From: Geothrix edaphica
Lineage (GTDB): Bacteria > Acidobacteriota > Holophagae > Holophagales > Holophagaceae
DNA length: 64,000 bases
Direction: 5' to 3'
Assembly (NCBI RefSeq): GCF_030268045.1
Contig: NZ_BSDC01000003.1
Location: 1-64,000, forward strand
The notes under the pieces are model-generated. The model did no database searches and was not told where the DNA came from. It was given only the letters and a program-made list of their open reading frames with translations. Position 1 is the stretch's first letter. Every line of letters begins with the position of its first letter. The position numbers and the translations under genes were made by a program. Shown one piece after another: positions 1 to 8,292 of the stretch.

Positions 1-342
1 CCCCCTCGGGCCAATGTTCTGGTCGAAAAATTGTTCTGAATCCCATGCACCGTCCTTAGACGACACACGGAACCCTCAAAGGCTTCCTATCTTCTATCCG
101 GTTTTCAAAGACGCCCACCACGCTTCCGCATGGTCCGAAGTTGCCTTCCGGCACCCTCCAGCACCTCGCAGCCTCAACTGCGCAGGAAATTCAGACTACC
201 ACCGCGCAGCCCGCATGCAAGGGAAAATTTCAGGGGATGTCCGGAAACAGAATGGTCCAGCCCGTCCGGAGCCCTGCCGGGGTCTCGAACCCCGAGGGTC
301 CCAGGAGGCCCTGACGTAGAATCAACCTCTCGGGGAGGATGC
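1..342. other. Left-edge stretch with no recognised gene
   Basis: These 342 bases precede trmFO. An open frame runs through part of it on the plus strand, but its product has no recognisable motif and no convincing ribosome-binding site, so it is probably chance. A small hairpin lies at 278-294 and a short one just before the trmFO start. The stretch presumably holds the trmFO promoter and perhaps the end of an upstream unit outside the window. Confidence 0.5.
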
Positions 343-1689
343 GTGATCCACATCATCGGGGCGGGTCTCGCCGGCTCGGAAGCCGCATGGCAGTTGGCCT
401 CGCGGGGCCACGAAGTCCGGATCTCAGAGATGCGGCCGACCTGGACGACCCCGGCCCACACCACGGCGCGGGCCGCGGAGATGGTCTGCTCCAACTCCTT
501 CAAGAGCGACGACCCGGATTCCGCGACCGGAATCCTCAAGGCCGAGATGCGCCGAATGGACTCCCTGATCCTGCGCTGTGCCGAGGCCGCCCGGGTACCC
601 GCCGGGAACAGTCTCGCTGTGGACCGCGACGCCTTTTCAGAGGCCGTCACCTCCACCCTGAAGGGGCACCCGCGGATCCACTGGGATGTCACCCGCATCG
701 AATCACCGGAACCCGGGATCCCGACCATCCTCGCCACGGGCCCGCTCACCGCCGAGCCACTGGCGGAGTGGCTTGCCGACATCACGGGCAGCGATCGGCT
801 CCACTTCTACGATGCCATCGCCCCGATCGTGGAGCGCGACAGCGTGGACATGGACATCGCCTGGATGGCCGCGCGTTACGACAAAGGTGGCGCCGACTTC
901 ATCAACTGCCCCATGGACCAGCCGCAGTACGAGCGGTTCCTGGACGCGCTGCTCACGGCAGAGCGCGTACCCCTCCACGAGGTGGACACGCCCTACTTCG
1001 AGGCCTGCCTGCCCATCGAGGTGATGGCGGACCGCGGCCGCGAGACCCTCCGCCACGGGCCCATGAAGCCCATGGGTCTGGACAACCCGCGCACCGGACG
1101 ATGGGCCCACGCGGTGGTCCAGCTTCGCCAGGACACACTCGCGGGCGACCTCTTCAACCTGGTGGGCTTCCAGACCCGCCTGAAGTGGGGAGCCCAGAAG
1201 GAGGTCTTCCGCCTGATCCCCGGCCTGGAAAAGGCCGAATTCGCCCGCCTCGGCAGCATCCACCGGAACACATACATCCAGGCGCCGAAGGTGCTCGATG
1301 CGACACTCGCTGTCAAATCCGTTCCGGGGCTCTGGATCGCGGGACAGCTCTCAGGCGTGGAGGGCTACCTCGAATCCGCCGCAGGAGGCCTGGCCGCGGG
1401 CTTCGCCGTGGATCGCGCCATGCGGAGCCTCGCGCCGCTGCCCTTCCCGGCGGACACGGTGCTGGGCAGCCTCCTTCACTATCTGGCCCATGCGGCCAGC
1501 GCCGATTTCGGCCCGACCAACGCCATGCTGGGACTGCTGCCGCCCCTGCCGGAGGGTCTCCTGGACCTGCGCGGCCTCAAGCGCGCCGGGGGAACCCGGG
1601 CCGTGAAGTCCGCCAAGGGGCGTGCCCACCGGGAGAGGGCCCTCCAGTCACTGGAGGAGCACTTGAGACTCGCAGGAGACCTGCCATGA
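343..1689 (+). CDS. trmFO: Methylenetetrahydrofolate-tRNA-(uracil-5-)-methyltransferase TrmFO
   Basis: TrmFO is a flavoprotein that makes 5-methyluridine at position 54 of the tRNA T-loop, using methylenetetrahydrofolate and FADH2. The product is about 448 residues, normal for the family. It opens with the FAD-binding motif IIGAGLAGSEAAWQLA and then has the family-typical EMVCSNSFKS stretch (about residues 46-55) and a C-terminal GVEGYLESAAGG flavin-binding segment. I chose the GTG at 343 because GGGGAGG lies just upstream and the Rossmann motif then begins at residue 4. The same frame stays open to 130 but that extension has no family sequence. Its stop overlaps the next gene by ATGA. Confidence 0.95.
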   Translation: MIHIIGAGLAGSEAAWQLASRGHEVRISEMRPTWTTPAHTTARAAEMVCSNSFKSDDPDSATGILKAEMRRMDSLILRCAEAARVPAGNSLAVDRDAFSEAVTSTLKGHPRIHWDVTRIESPEPGIPTILATGPLTAEPLAEWLADITGSDRLHFYDAIAPIVERDSVDMDIAWMAARYDKGGADFINCPMDQPQYERFLDALLTAERVPLHEVDTPYFEACLPIEVMADRGRETLRHGPMKPMGLDNPRTGRWAHAVVQLRQDTLAGDLFNLVGFQTRLKWGAQKEVFRLIPGLEKAEFARLGSIHRNTYIQAPKVLDATLAVKSVPGLWIAGQLSGVEGYLESAAGGLAAGFAVDRAMRSLAPLPFPADTVLGSLLHYLAHAASADFGPTNAMLGLLPPLPEGLLDLRGLKRAGGTRAVKSAKGRAHRERALQSLEEHLRLAGDLP

Positions 1690-3029
1690 CCCGCCCCACC
1701 GCCTTCCTGGGCGTCGCTGTCCTGACCCTCGCCCTCGGATCCGGGGGCTGGTGGCTGTCCCGCCGGAACCCGGGAGCTCCTCCCCAGGAGGAGCTCCTCG
1801 AGCCCTTCCGGGCCTCGGCTTCGGGAGCGGGTCAGCTCATCGAGCTCCAGCCCCCGCCCGTGCCGCTGAGGGGGGTCCGGTGGACACTCCCGCTGCCTGG
1901 CGGCGCGGCGGTGGCCCAGATCCTGACGCAGACCGGTCGGCAGCAGGTGGTCCTCTTCCTCCAAGGCGTACCTGGCCCTGCCTTCTCCCTGCCCAAGCCC
2001 GGGGGTGTTCCCGATGCGTTCTTCCAGTTCGCGGATCTGGTGGACGCGGCTCTGGTCCCTGACGACACCCTGGTCCTGCTCTATCGGAACTCGGATGGCG
2101 CCGCCACGCCGGGACTGGTCCTGGCCTGGGATCTGCACGGCCAGCAGCTCCGCTGGTCCCACCGGGCACCTGGGGAGCATCTGGCCCTGGCCCCGGATCG
2201 GCACAGCGTGTTCCTCTTCGGCCTGGGAACGCCCGTCAGCATCCTTGATCTGGCGGATCGTTCCGGAACCCAGAAGGCCAAGACGACGACCGTGGAACTC
2301 CCCCCAGAGATCAAGGGTGGTTGCAGCCTGCTGCCGCTCGGCTCGCGTGCCTTCCTGCTGGCGCATGATTCGGGGTTGTCGACCTGGCGCAACGGCGGGT
2401 GGTCCCATGTGCAGGCCCCGCCCCCGTCGCCCCTGGGCTTCGCCCGCGGGCTCGTTCAGGTCGGCGGCCGAGCAAAGGCAGCCTGGTGGCAGCCCGAACC
2501 AGGCGTCCTGATCCCGCTCGGCCCGGATGGGAAGCCCGGCACCCCCCGCGACCTGAAGGTGCTCTTTCCCGAGGCGGACAGCCTGGATGCGAGCCTGCTC
2601 CGTCTGATCGGCGAGGAGGCGGACGGACGCCTGTGGTTCGGGCTGGCGCGGCCGACCCTGCCGGCGCCCACGCCGGCAGCGGGCCCAGCACCCGTCCCAG
2701 CAGCCGTCCCGGGGGCAACTCCGGCTCCGGAGGCCTCGGATCCCAACCTGCCGGAGGCCGCGGCCCTTCCTCCTCCCCCTGCGATCCTGCCCTCCCGGGA
2801 GGCCTGGGAAGCCCACCTCGGCAAGGGACTGGAGCGCCTCTATTGCTGGAAACCCGGCGAGGATCGCATGAAGGCGGTCTCCCTGCGGGAGGCCTGGAAG
2901 CGGCTGGCTCCGCCCCCGGGAATCCCCGGCCCTCCGGCCGAGGGGAACCTGCACCCGGAAGCTGGGGCGCTCTTCTGCGGCGGCCCGGATCGGGTGTGGT
3001 GGCTCCCCCTGAAAGCCCTTCAGCCCTGA
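1686..3029 (+). CDS. Membrane-anchored protein of unknown function
   Basis: The start codon overlaps the trmFO stop (ATGA), so the two are probably cotranscribed and translationally coupled. The product is about 447 residues. An N-terminal hydrophobic segment (about residues 6-24, ending in GGWWLSRR) would anchor it with the bulk in the periplasm. The central part has short strands and hydrophobic-aromatic repeats reminiscent of a beta-propeller, but I see no clear repeat signature. Around residues 325-375 is a long Pro/Ala-rich linker before a C-terminal globular portion. I do not recognise the family. It overlaps the convergent gene downstream by about 10 bases. Confidence 0.75.
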   Translation: MTRPTAFLGVAVLTLALGSGGWWLSRRNPGAPPQEELLEPFRASASGAGQLIELQPPPVPLRGVRWTLPLPGGAAVAQILTQTGRQQVVLFLQGVPGPAFSLPKPGGVPDAFFQFADLVDAALVPDDTLVLLYRNSDGAATPGLVLAWDLHGQQLRWSHRAPGEHLALAPDRHSVFLFGLGTPVSILDLADRSGTQKAKTTTVELPPEIKGGCSLLPLGSRAFLLAHDSGLSTWRNGGWSHVQAPPPSPLGFARGLVQVGGRAKAAWWQPEPGVLIPLGPDGKPGTPRDLKVLFPEADSLDASLLRLIGEEADGRLWFGLARPTLPAPTPAAGPAPVPAAVPGATPAPEASDPNLPEAAALPPPPAILPSREAWEAHLGKGLERLYCWKPGEDRMKAVSLREAWKRLAPPPGIPGPPAEGNLHPEAGALFCGGPDRVWWLPLKALQP

Positions 3030-3280
3030 TCGTCCTGCCGATCAGTCTTCGACAGGTATTCGCGGATCACGCCTTCAGCGACCGCCCCTTCGTCGGGATG
3101 GTAGGTGCCGGCCTCCAGCTGGCGCTTGAGGGCCTTGAGCTTCTCGGTCCGGATGTCGGGTGTTTCGGCCAGCACCTCGTGCGCCACGGCCACGAGATGG
3201 TCGGCCGCGGACTCTTTCAACGCCATGGCCTTCCTGAGGTCACCACCACTGTGTGATTTGCCGCCGCCACTCATCTCCAC
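3020..3280 (-). CDS. flgM: FlgM-like anti-sigma-28 factor
   Basis: This small protein (84-86 residues) ends in a segment RTEKLKALKRQLEAGTYHPD followed by AVAEGVIREYL. That matches the sigma-28-binding C-terminal helices of FlgM (R-x-E-K-x-x-x-x-K-x-x-x-x-x-G-x-Y then a short helix). FlgM holds back FliA until the flagellar hook is complete. The N-terminal half is Gly/Ser-rich and probably disordered, also typical. The start is uncertain: GTG at 3280 or ATG at 3274, both inside a GAGGTGG stretch. No other flagellar gene is in the window, so it is an orphan here. It overlaps the preceding convergent gene by 10 bases. Confidence 0.65.
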   Translation of the reverse strand: MEMSGGGKSHSGGDLRKAMALKESAADHLVAVAHEVLAETPDIRTEKLKALKRQLEAGTYHPDEGAVAEGVIREYLSKTDRQDDQG

Positions 3281-3382
3281 CTCGACAACACCCTATCGGC
3301 AGTCCCCCGGGAACTCTCAAGCCCCAGGGGGCCACATTTTCACCAGGGCCCTGGGGGGACGGATCCGCCCGCTGCCGACGAC

Positions 3383-4213
3383 TCAGGCCAGAGCCACGAG
3401 GATTCGATCGTGGCCCGCAAAATCCTGATGCACCATGGCCTTCCCCCAGCCCGCCCCGTGGGCCCGGCGACACAGCTCGCCCCCCTGGCCGGCCCCGATC
3501 TCCAACAGACAGGCCGGCGCCCGGCGCGCCTTGGCGGAGGTCAGCAGCTCCGCCGACAGGGCCAGTCCCCGGTCGGGAGCGAAGAGGGCCGAAGCCGGCT
3601 CGAAGGCCAGTTCCCTCTGCAGCCCCGGCTCGTCCGCGGGGTCGACATAGGGCAGGTTGGCCACCACCAGGCCCAGGGGATCCGGGACAGAATCCAGCAA
3701 GTGCCCCTCGAAAAAGGCCACCCTGGCGCCCAGGGCCCTGGCGTTCTCTCTGGCGACGGCCAGGGCACCCGGGCTCAGGTCCGTGGCCGATACCTGCCAG
3801 TCCGTCTCCAGCGCCAGGCTCGTGGCGATGATGCCGCTGCCCGTGCCCACATCCACACAGCGATCCACGCCCAACCGCCCCCCCACCTCCAGGGCCGCCT
3901 CCACCAGAAGATCCGTTTCCGGACGGGGGATCAGCGTATCGACCGTGACCCGGAAGCGGCGGTCGCGGAACAGGCTCCAACCCAGGATGTAGGCCCAGGG
4001 CTCGCCCGTCTTCCTCCGGCGCGTCCAGGCTCCTACCTGCCGCCGGACGGATTCCGGGGCCAGGTCACCCCCGTGGGCCGCCATCCAGCTGCGCGACAGG
4101 TCGAGTCCCTCCTCGAACCAGCGGACACTCTCCGCGTGGGCCTCGGAGGGATCGAGGAACCCGGCAAGGGCCGCGCCCAGATCGAGGCGGAGCTGTCGGT
4201 ACGTCTGGACCAT
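3383..4213 (-). CDS. prmC: Peptide chain release factor N5-glutamine methyltransferase PrmC
   Basis: PrmC (HemK) methylates the glutamine of the GGQ motif of release factors RF1/RF2 using S-adenosylmethionine. The 276-residue product has the N-terminal helical domain, the segment TGEPWAYILGWSLFRDRRF, the IPRPETDLLVE motif, the SAM-binding VDVGTGSGIIA loop (about residues 117-127) and the substrate motif in the form NLPYVDP. The usual PrmC motif is NPPY; the leucine is a variant. Context gives little help, since neighbours are a FlgM-like gene and fumarase genes. RsmA also has NLPY, but the N-terminal domain and IPRPETD identify this one as PrmC. Confidence 0.9.
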   Translation of the reverse strand: MVQTYRQLRLDLGAALAGFLDPSEAHAESVRWFEEGLDLSRSWMAAHGGDLAPESVRRQVGAWTRRRKTGEPWAYILGWSLFRDRRFRVTVDTLIPRPETDLLVEAALEVGGRLGVDRCVDVGTGSGIIATSLALETDWQVSATDLSPGALAVARENARALGARVAFFEGHLLDSVPDPLGLVVANLPYVDPADEPGLQRELAFEPASALFAPDRGLALSAELLTSAKARRAPACLLEIGAGQGGELCRRAHGAGWGKAMVHQDFAGHDRILVALA

Positions 4214-4259
4214 CTCTCCAGCCTAGCAAGGGAGGGCCGATTCCAGAACGCCGGGCGGC

Positions 4260-4838
4260 TCAGGCCATCAGGGCCTTGGCGCGCTCCTGGCTTTGCTGGG
4301 CGACGATCTCGTGGAGGCTGCCGCCGTGGCTGTCCATGGTGACGACCAGGGGGAAATCCTCCACCTCGATGATCCAGAAGGCCTCGGGGCTGCCGAACTC
4401 CTCCAGCATCTTGACGTCCACCACGCGCTTGCAGCGCTCGGCCAGCAGGCTGCCGGCGCCGCCCGTGGCGTGGAGGTAGACGGCCCCGGTCTTCTGGAGG
4501 CCCTCGCTGGTCTTCTTGCCCATGCCGCCCTTGCCGATGACGCCGCGAACCTTGTAGGTCTCGATGACATCGGCCTGATAGGGCTCCTCGCGGATGGAGG
4601 TGGTGGGGCCCGCGGCCACGAAGCTGTAGTGGCCGTCCTCGTGCTTCTTCACGACTGGGCCGCAGTGGTAGATGACCATGTTCTCGAGGATGGGCTTCAG
4701 CCACTCGGGCTTCTGCTCTTTCATGTACTTGTGGCCCATGTCACGGCTGAGGACGACGCGGCCGTTGAGCAGCACTTCGTCGCCGACCTTGAGCTGGCGG
4801 ATCTGGTCTTCGGTGATGGGGGTGGTGAGACGGATCAT
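4260..4838 (-). CDS. Fumarate hydratase class I, beta (C-terminal) subunit
   Basis: This is the small subunit of the oxygen-sensitive iron-sulfur fumarase, which interconverts fumarate and malate in the citric acid cycle. The 192 residues contain the domain's typical segments: GRVVLSRDMGHKYM, a GPTTSIRE loop and VIGKGGMGKKT. It starts 21 bases after the alpha subunit, with GAGG upstream of its ATG, so the two form an operon (alpha first). The fused, single-chain form is common in other bacteria; here the subunits are separate. The related two-subunit L-tartrate dehydratase is an alternative that the sequence alone does not fully exclude. Confidence 0.88.
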   Translation of the reverse strand: MIRLTTPITEDQIRQLKVGDEVLLNGRVVLSRDMGHKYMKEQKPEWLKPILENMVIYHCGPVVKKHEDGHYSFVAAGPTTSIREEPYQADVIETYKVRGVIGKGGMGKKTSEGLQKTGAVYLHATGGAGSLLAERCKRVVDVKMLEEFGSPEAFWIIEVEDFPLVVTMDSHGGSLHEIVAQQSQERAKALMA

Positions 4839-4859
4839 GTTGAGCCTCGTCGTCGCGGA

Positions 4860-5840
4860 TCAGTCGAAGGACACTTCGCCGTTGGTCTTGAGCGTGATCG
4901 AGCCCCGGCGGCTGCTCCAGCACATGTAGCTGATGGAGACATAGAAGCTGGCGGGGTGGCGATACATCTCCTCCGCCATGACGCCCAGCACGGTGGTGTT
5001 GCCGCCGTAGCCCATGGGGCCGATGCCCAGGGTGTTGAGATCGTTCGTGATCTCCTTCTCGAAGGCGTCCATCTTCGGGTCGGGGTTCGGGGTGCCGAGC
5101 TTGCGGAGGATCAGCTCCTTGCTCTTCTCGTAGCTGGAGACGCGATCCCCGCCGATGGCCACGCCGAGGATGCCCGGGCTGCAGCCCTGGCCCTGGGCCT
5201 TCACGACGGCGTCGATGATGCACTTGCGCACCCCCTTGATGTCACGGCCCGCACCGATGGCGGCGTCCGGCAGGCGGTACTGGGCCCCCACGTTCTCACA
5301 GCCCCCGCCTTTCTGCATGACGGCGATCTCGACTTCCGGCTTGTCCCACTCCTCGAAGTGGACGGCCGGGTGACCCTCATGGAAGGGATCCATGTTGGTG
5401 CCCGTGTTCTTGCCGCTGAGGGCCTCGACGCAGTTGGGGCGCAGCCAGGACCGCTTGGTGGCCTCGGCCACCGCCGCCCGGATCTGCTGCTTGGCGGCGC
5501 GCTGGCTCAGCCCGAAGGGATGGCGCACCCAGACGATGATGGTGCCCGTGTCCTGGCAGAGGGGCGAGACGTTGCCATCCGCGAGGATGATGTTCCGCAC
5601 CATGTCGTTGAGCGTGTTGAAGGCCCGGCTGCCTTCCTCCTCGGCGTCGCGGCCCTTCACCAGGGCGTCGATCACATCCTGGGGCAGGCGGCTGGTGGAC
5701 CGGCGTAGCAGCTCCAGCATGGGCAGGGTGAGGTCCAGGGACTTGAGGTCCTTGAGATTGGGTTTCCATCCGGCGGGCAACACGGACTTGGACGCCACCA
5801 CCTCATTGGAGGTCAGGGTGGGAATGACGCACTCAGACAT
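4860..5840 (-). CDS. Fumarate hydratase class I, alpha (N-terminal) subunit
   Basis: This large subunit carries the [4Fe-4S] cluster of class I fumarase. The 326-residue protein has three candidate cluster cysteines in the expected contexts: PLCQDTGT, KGGGCENVG and GCSPGILGVAIGG. The GPMGYGGNTT segment and the SYMCWSSRRG end are also family-typical. A strong GGAGG precedes the ATG. It is the first gene of a two-gene unit with the beta subunit. The product acts in the cytoplasm. L-tartrate dehydratase alpha is the alternative, but with no transporter or regulator nearby a citric-acid-cycle role is more likely. Confidence 0.9.
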   Translation of the reverse strand: MSECVIPTLTSNEVVASKSVLPAGWKPNLKDLKSLDLTLPMLELLRRSTSRLPQDVIDALVKGRDAEEEGSRAFNTLNDMVRNIILADGNVSPLCQDTGTIIVWVRHPFGLSQRAAKQQIRAAVAEATKRSWLRPNCVEALSGKNTGTNMDPFHEGHPAVHFEEWDKPEVEIAVMQKGGGCENVGAQYRLPDAAIGAGRDIKGVRKCIIDAVVKAQGQGCSPGILGVAIGGDRVSSYEKSKELILRKLGTPNPDPKMDAFEKEITNDLNTLGIGPMGYGGNTTVLGVMAEEMYRHPASFYVSISYMCWSSRRGSITLKTNGEVSFD

Positions 5841-6062
5841 GGGCCCTCCGGAATCCAGACCCCCATCATCCGCCCGCCGAAGCTCACGCTCAAGTGATCA
5901 ATGCCCGCTTCTGCTGCCATCGGCCTGGAACACGCGCCAAGCCAGCCTGGAGGTTCTTCAGCGAGGCTTCCGTCAGTCCCATCCTGGAGAGCCTGCGGGC
6001 CGAATGGGAGGCCACCGGCCGCCTGGGGGAGGTGGTGAAGGCCGCGCAGGTGATCAGGGAAT
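5841..6062. other. Divergence-free gap between fumarase alpha start and holA end
   Basis: About 220 bases lie between the fumarase alpha start and the end of holA, both on the minus strand. The fumarase promoter is expected here. Short open frames exist on both strands but lack ribosome-binding sites or recognisable motifs. I see no strong hairpin. Confidence 0.4.
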
Positions 6063-7085
6063 CTACCGCCCCCAGGCCCGGCAAAGCGAAAGCGTGAGAT
6101 CCAGCAGGGGCGCCTCGCTGCGGGACAGGGCCATGCCCTTGAGGTCCCGTTCGCACTGGTTCAGGCGCCCCAGGAGGCCCTTCACGCCCTTCGGCTTCAG
6201 CTTCTCGTAGGCATTGCGGTAGCCGTCCAGCAGGAAGGCCTGCTTGGGGGACAGGCCCAGGGCGGACGTCAGCTCAGCCCCTTTCAGTCCGGCCGCCTGG
6301 GCTTCGGCGTAGCGCAGGAGCCGGTCCACCTCACGGCGGGCCTGGCCGAGCATCATCAGAGGCTCGTCACCATCTTCCAGGGCCCCGCGAAGGGCCTTGA
6401 GGGCGCTCGCGGCATCCCCCTTCTGCCAGGCCCCGGACCAGGCAAAGGCCTTCTGCTCCGCCAGCCGGAAGGTCACCTGGTCCACCATGTCCTCGGTGAC
6501 ACGCCGATCCTCCGCCAGCAGGTCCAGCACCTCCAGAGCCCGCTTGAGCAGCCCGGGGTTCCCGCCCTGCCGCTGGGCCAGCAGGGTGCTGGCGGCGCCC
6601 TGGAGCGACAGCCCGAGCCGCCGGGCTTCGGCCTCGATGAATCCGGGGATCTCGAGGGCCTCCAAGGCCCCCACCTTGAGAATCCGGCCGGCCTTGGTCC
6701 AGTCTGTCCAGGGCTTGGCGCCCAGGGCCTTCCCCGGTGCCGCCGGCAGCGTGTTCCAGGCCACCAGCAGCAGGTTCACGCCCTGGGGCGGCTTCTCCAG
6801 CAGCGCCTTCACGGCGCCCGGCAGTTCCTTGGCGCGGGTGAACAGGTTGTCCGCCACGGGCACGATCACCGTGCGGGCCTCGGCGCCCAAGGGTGCCGCT
6901 TCCTGCAGGGCGGCCATCACCTCGGGCCAGGGACAACCCTCCGCGCAGACGGTCAGGCTGAAGTCCGCCCATTCCGGATCCACATGGCGCCGAGTCCATT
7001 CCGCCACGGCCTTCCGGCGGCCATCGCCGTCTTCGCCGTGGACCAGTGCGAAGGTATGGTCCAGCCAGACCTGGGCTGCGGCCAT
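6063..7085 (-). CDS. holA: DNA polymerase III delta subunit HolA
   Basis: HolA is the subunit of the clamp loader that opens the beta sliding clamp. The 340-residue product has the domain order of the family: an N-terminal AAA-like domain with a HGEDGDGRRKAV stretch in place of a true Walker A, a middle lid domain with QGGNPGLLKRALEVLDLLA, and a C-terminal helical collar (LGLSPKQAFLLDGYRNA). Its ATG overlaps the lptE stop by one base (TGATG). The lptE-holA pairing is a conserved neighbourhood in many bacteria, which supports both calls. Confidence 0.88.
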   Translation of the reverse strand: MAAAQVWLDHTFALVHGEDGDGRRKAVAEWTRRHVDPEWADFSLTVCAEGCPWPEVMAALQEAAPLGAEARTVIVPVADNLFTRAKELPGAVKALLEKPPQGVNLLLVAWNTLPAAPGKALGAKPWTDWTKAGRILKVGALEALEIPGFIEAEARRLGLSLQGAASTLLAQRQGGNPGLLKRALEVLDLLAEDRRVTEDMVDQVTFRLAEQKAFAWSGAWQKGDAASALKALRGALEDGDEPLMMLGQARREVDRLLRYAEAQAAGLKGAELTSALGLSPKQAFLLDGYRNAYEKLKPKGVKGLLGRLNQCERDLKGMALSRSEAPLLDLTLSLCRAWGR

Positions 7086-7642
7086 CAGTCCGTGCCTTCC
7101 AGCAGCTGGGTGAGGAAGCTTTCCGCGAAATCATCCGCGAGGCTCTCCAGCACCTGGAGCTCCCGGCTGTCAAAGCTGGCGAAGTTCTGGTCCACCCGGT
7201 ACTGGTTGGAGAAGGTCAGACCCCGCCGGGACAGCACCACGGCGCCGGTCTGCCCATCCAGCAACTCCACGCTGGCCACCACGGCCACCTCGACCCGGGA
7301 GGCGGATCCGGCGCTGGCCTTCAGCCGGTCGTTGCCCAGGGACAACCCCAGGGGACGGGAGGTGTAGCCCTCCAGCGTGCCCTGGAGCACCCAGCGGGAG
7401 GGCTCGCCCGTCCCCACCAGGCGCCAGGGGCTGGCCGCGACGATGCGGTTCTCGAGGGCCTTGGTGAAGCGGTCCTCCAGCCCCAGCCGGGGGGTCAGGT
7501 TGCGGAACCGTGCCAGGCGGATCGTCTCGCCCTGCTTGGCCCACGCCGCCGACCGCGGCTGCCGGTCCAGGCGGTGGTACCCGCAGCCGGCACAGACCGC
7601 AACCATGATGGCGACAAGGGACAAGCGCAGGGCAGCAGGCAC
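7085..7642 (-). CDS. lptE: LPS assembly lipoprotein LptE
   Basis: LptE plugs the LptD barrel that inserts lipopolysaccharide into the outer membrane. The product carries a lipoprotein signal with lipobox CAGC (cysteine near residue 20), followed by GYHRLDRQ and the LptE-type segments IRLARFRNLTPRLGLEDRFTKAL and VEVAVVASVELLD. I chose GTG at 7642 because AGGATC lies just upstream, it gives a clean signal peptide, and it clears the hpt stop. An upstream ATG at 7672 would overlap hpt. Its presence implies a Gram-negative envelope with LPS. It sits in an hpt-lptE-holA operon. Confidence 0.85.
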   Translation of the reverse strand: MPAALRLSLVAIMVAVCAGCGYHRLDRQPRSAAWAKQGETIRLARFRNLTPRLGLEDRFTKALENRIVAASPWRLVGTGEPSRWVLQGTLEGYTSRPLGLSLGNDRLKASAGSASRVEVAVVASVELLDGQTGAVVLSRRGLTFSNQYRVDQNFASFDSRELQVLESLADDFAESFLTQLLEGTD

Positions 7643-7649
7643 GAAGATC

Positions 7650-8171
7650 CTACGGATGATAAACACCGACATAAGGCAGGTTGCGGAGCTTGCCGTCGAA
7701 GTCGAGGCCGTAGCCCACCACGAAGTGGTCCTCAATGGTGAAGCCGATGTAGTCCACGGACACCTCCACCTTGCGGCGGCTGGGCTTGTCCAGCAGGGTG
7801 CAGATCTTCAGGCTCAGGGGCTCCCGGTCCTGGAGCAGGTTGCGGACCTTGAACAGGGTGAGCCCGGTGTCCACGATGTCCTCGACCACCAGGGCGTGCC
7901 TCCCCTGGATGGAGCGGTCGAGGTCCTTGAGGATGTGCACTTCCCCCGTGCTTTCGGTGCCTGCGCCGTAACTGGAGACCTGCATGAAGCTCACGTCGAT
8001 GTCCAGGTCCATGGCCCGCACCAGATCCGCGAAGAAGGGGAACACGCCGTTCAGGAGGCCGATCACCACCACGTCCTGCCCCGCATAGTCCCGGGTCAGC
8101 TGGGCGCCCAGCTCCTGGACCCGGGTCCGGATCTGGGCCTCCGTGAGCAGCGGGGTGATGCGGTCGCGCAT
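7650..8171 (-). CDS. hpt: Hypoxanthine phosphoribosyltransferase
   Basis: This purine-salvage enzyme converts hypoxanthine (and usually guanine) plus PRPP to the nucleotide. The 173-residue product has the family motifs: LLNGVFPFFADL, the catalytic flexible loop SFMQVSSYG, the PRPP-binding VVEDIVDTGLTL and the C-terminal DFVVGYGLD-like segment (FVVGYGLDFDGK-RNLPYVG). The ATG at 8171 has AGGAG six bases upstream. A longer reading from 8216 adds 15 residues with no family similarity. It is the first gene of a unit with lptE and holA, and is divergent from the sigma-factor operon. Confidence 0.93.
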   Translation of the reverse strand: MRDRITPLLTEAQIRTRVQELGAQLTRDYAGQDVVVIGLLNGVFPFFADLVRAMDLDIDVSFMQVSSYGAGTESTGEVHILKDLDRSIQGRHALVVEDIVDTGLTLFKVRNLLQDREPLSLKICTLLDKPSRRKVEVSVDYIGFTIEDHFVVGYGLDFDGKLRNLPYVGVYHP

Positions 8172-8292
8172 GGAAACTCCTGAGGGCTGAAGACTGAGGA
8201 CTTGCACCATTTCCATTCAACCCCAGAAGGGCTTCCCGGGTCCATCCATGGACGGCGTTTCTCCTCCACTGTCCCCGGCGCCGGAGCCTAAC

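Noticed and set aside
278-294. T-arm-like hairpin (CGGGG-TCTCGAA-CCCCG) suggesting a tRNA
   Set aside because: The loop does not match TTCRANY well on either strand, and I find no matching acceptor stem or anticodon arm at the right distance.
14-319. Open frame of about 100 codons before trmFO
   Set aside because: No ribosome-binding site, no motif, and composition like non-coding GC-rich DNA; a second frame overlaps it.
4293-5708. Long antisense frame across both fumarase genes
   Set aside because: Codon bias of the true genes keeps the opposite frame open in GC-rich DNA; the translation is Ala/Val/Asp/Gly-rich and has no family features.
5894-6097. 67-codon frame on the plus strand between fumarase alpha and holA
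   Set aside because: GTG start without ribosome-binding site, overlaps the end of holA on the other strand, and has no recognised sequence.
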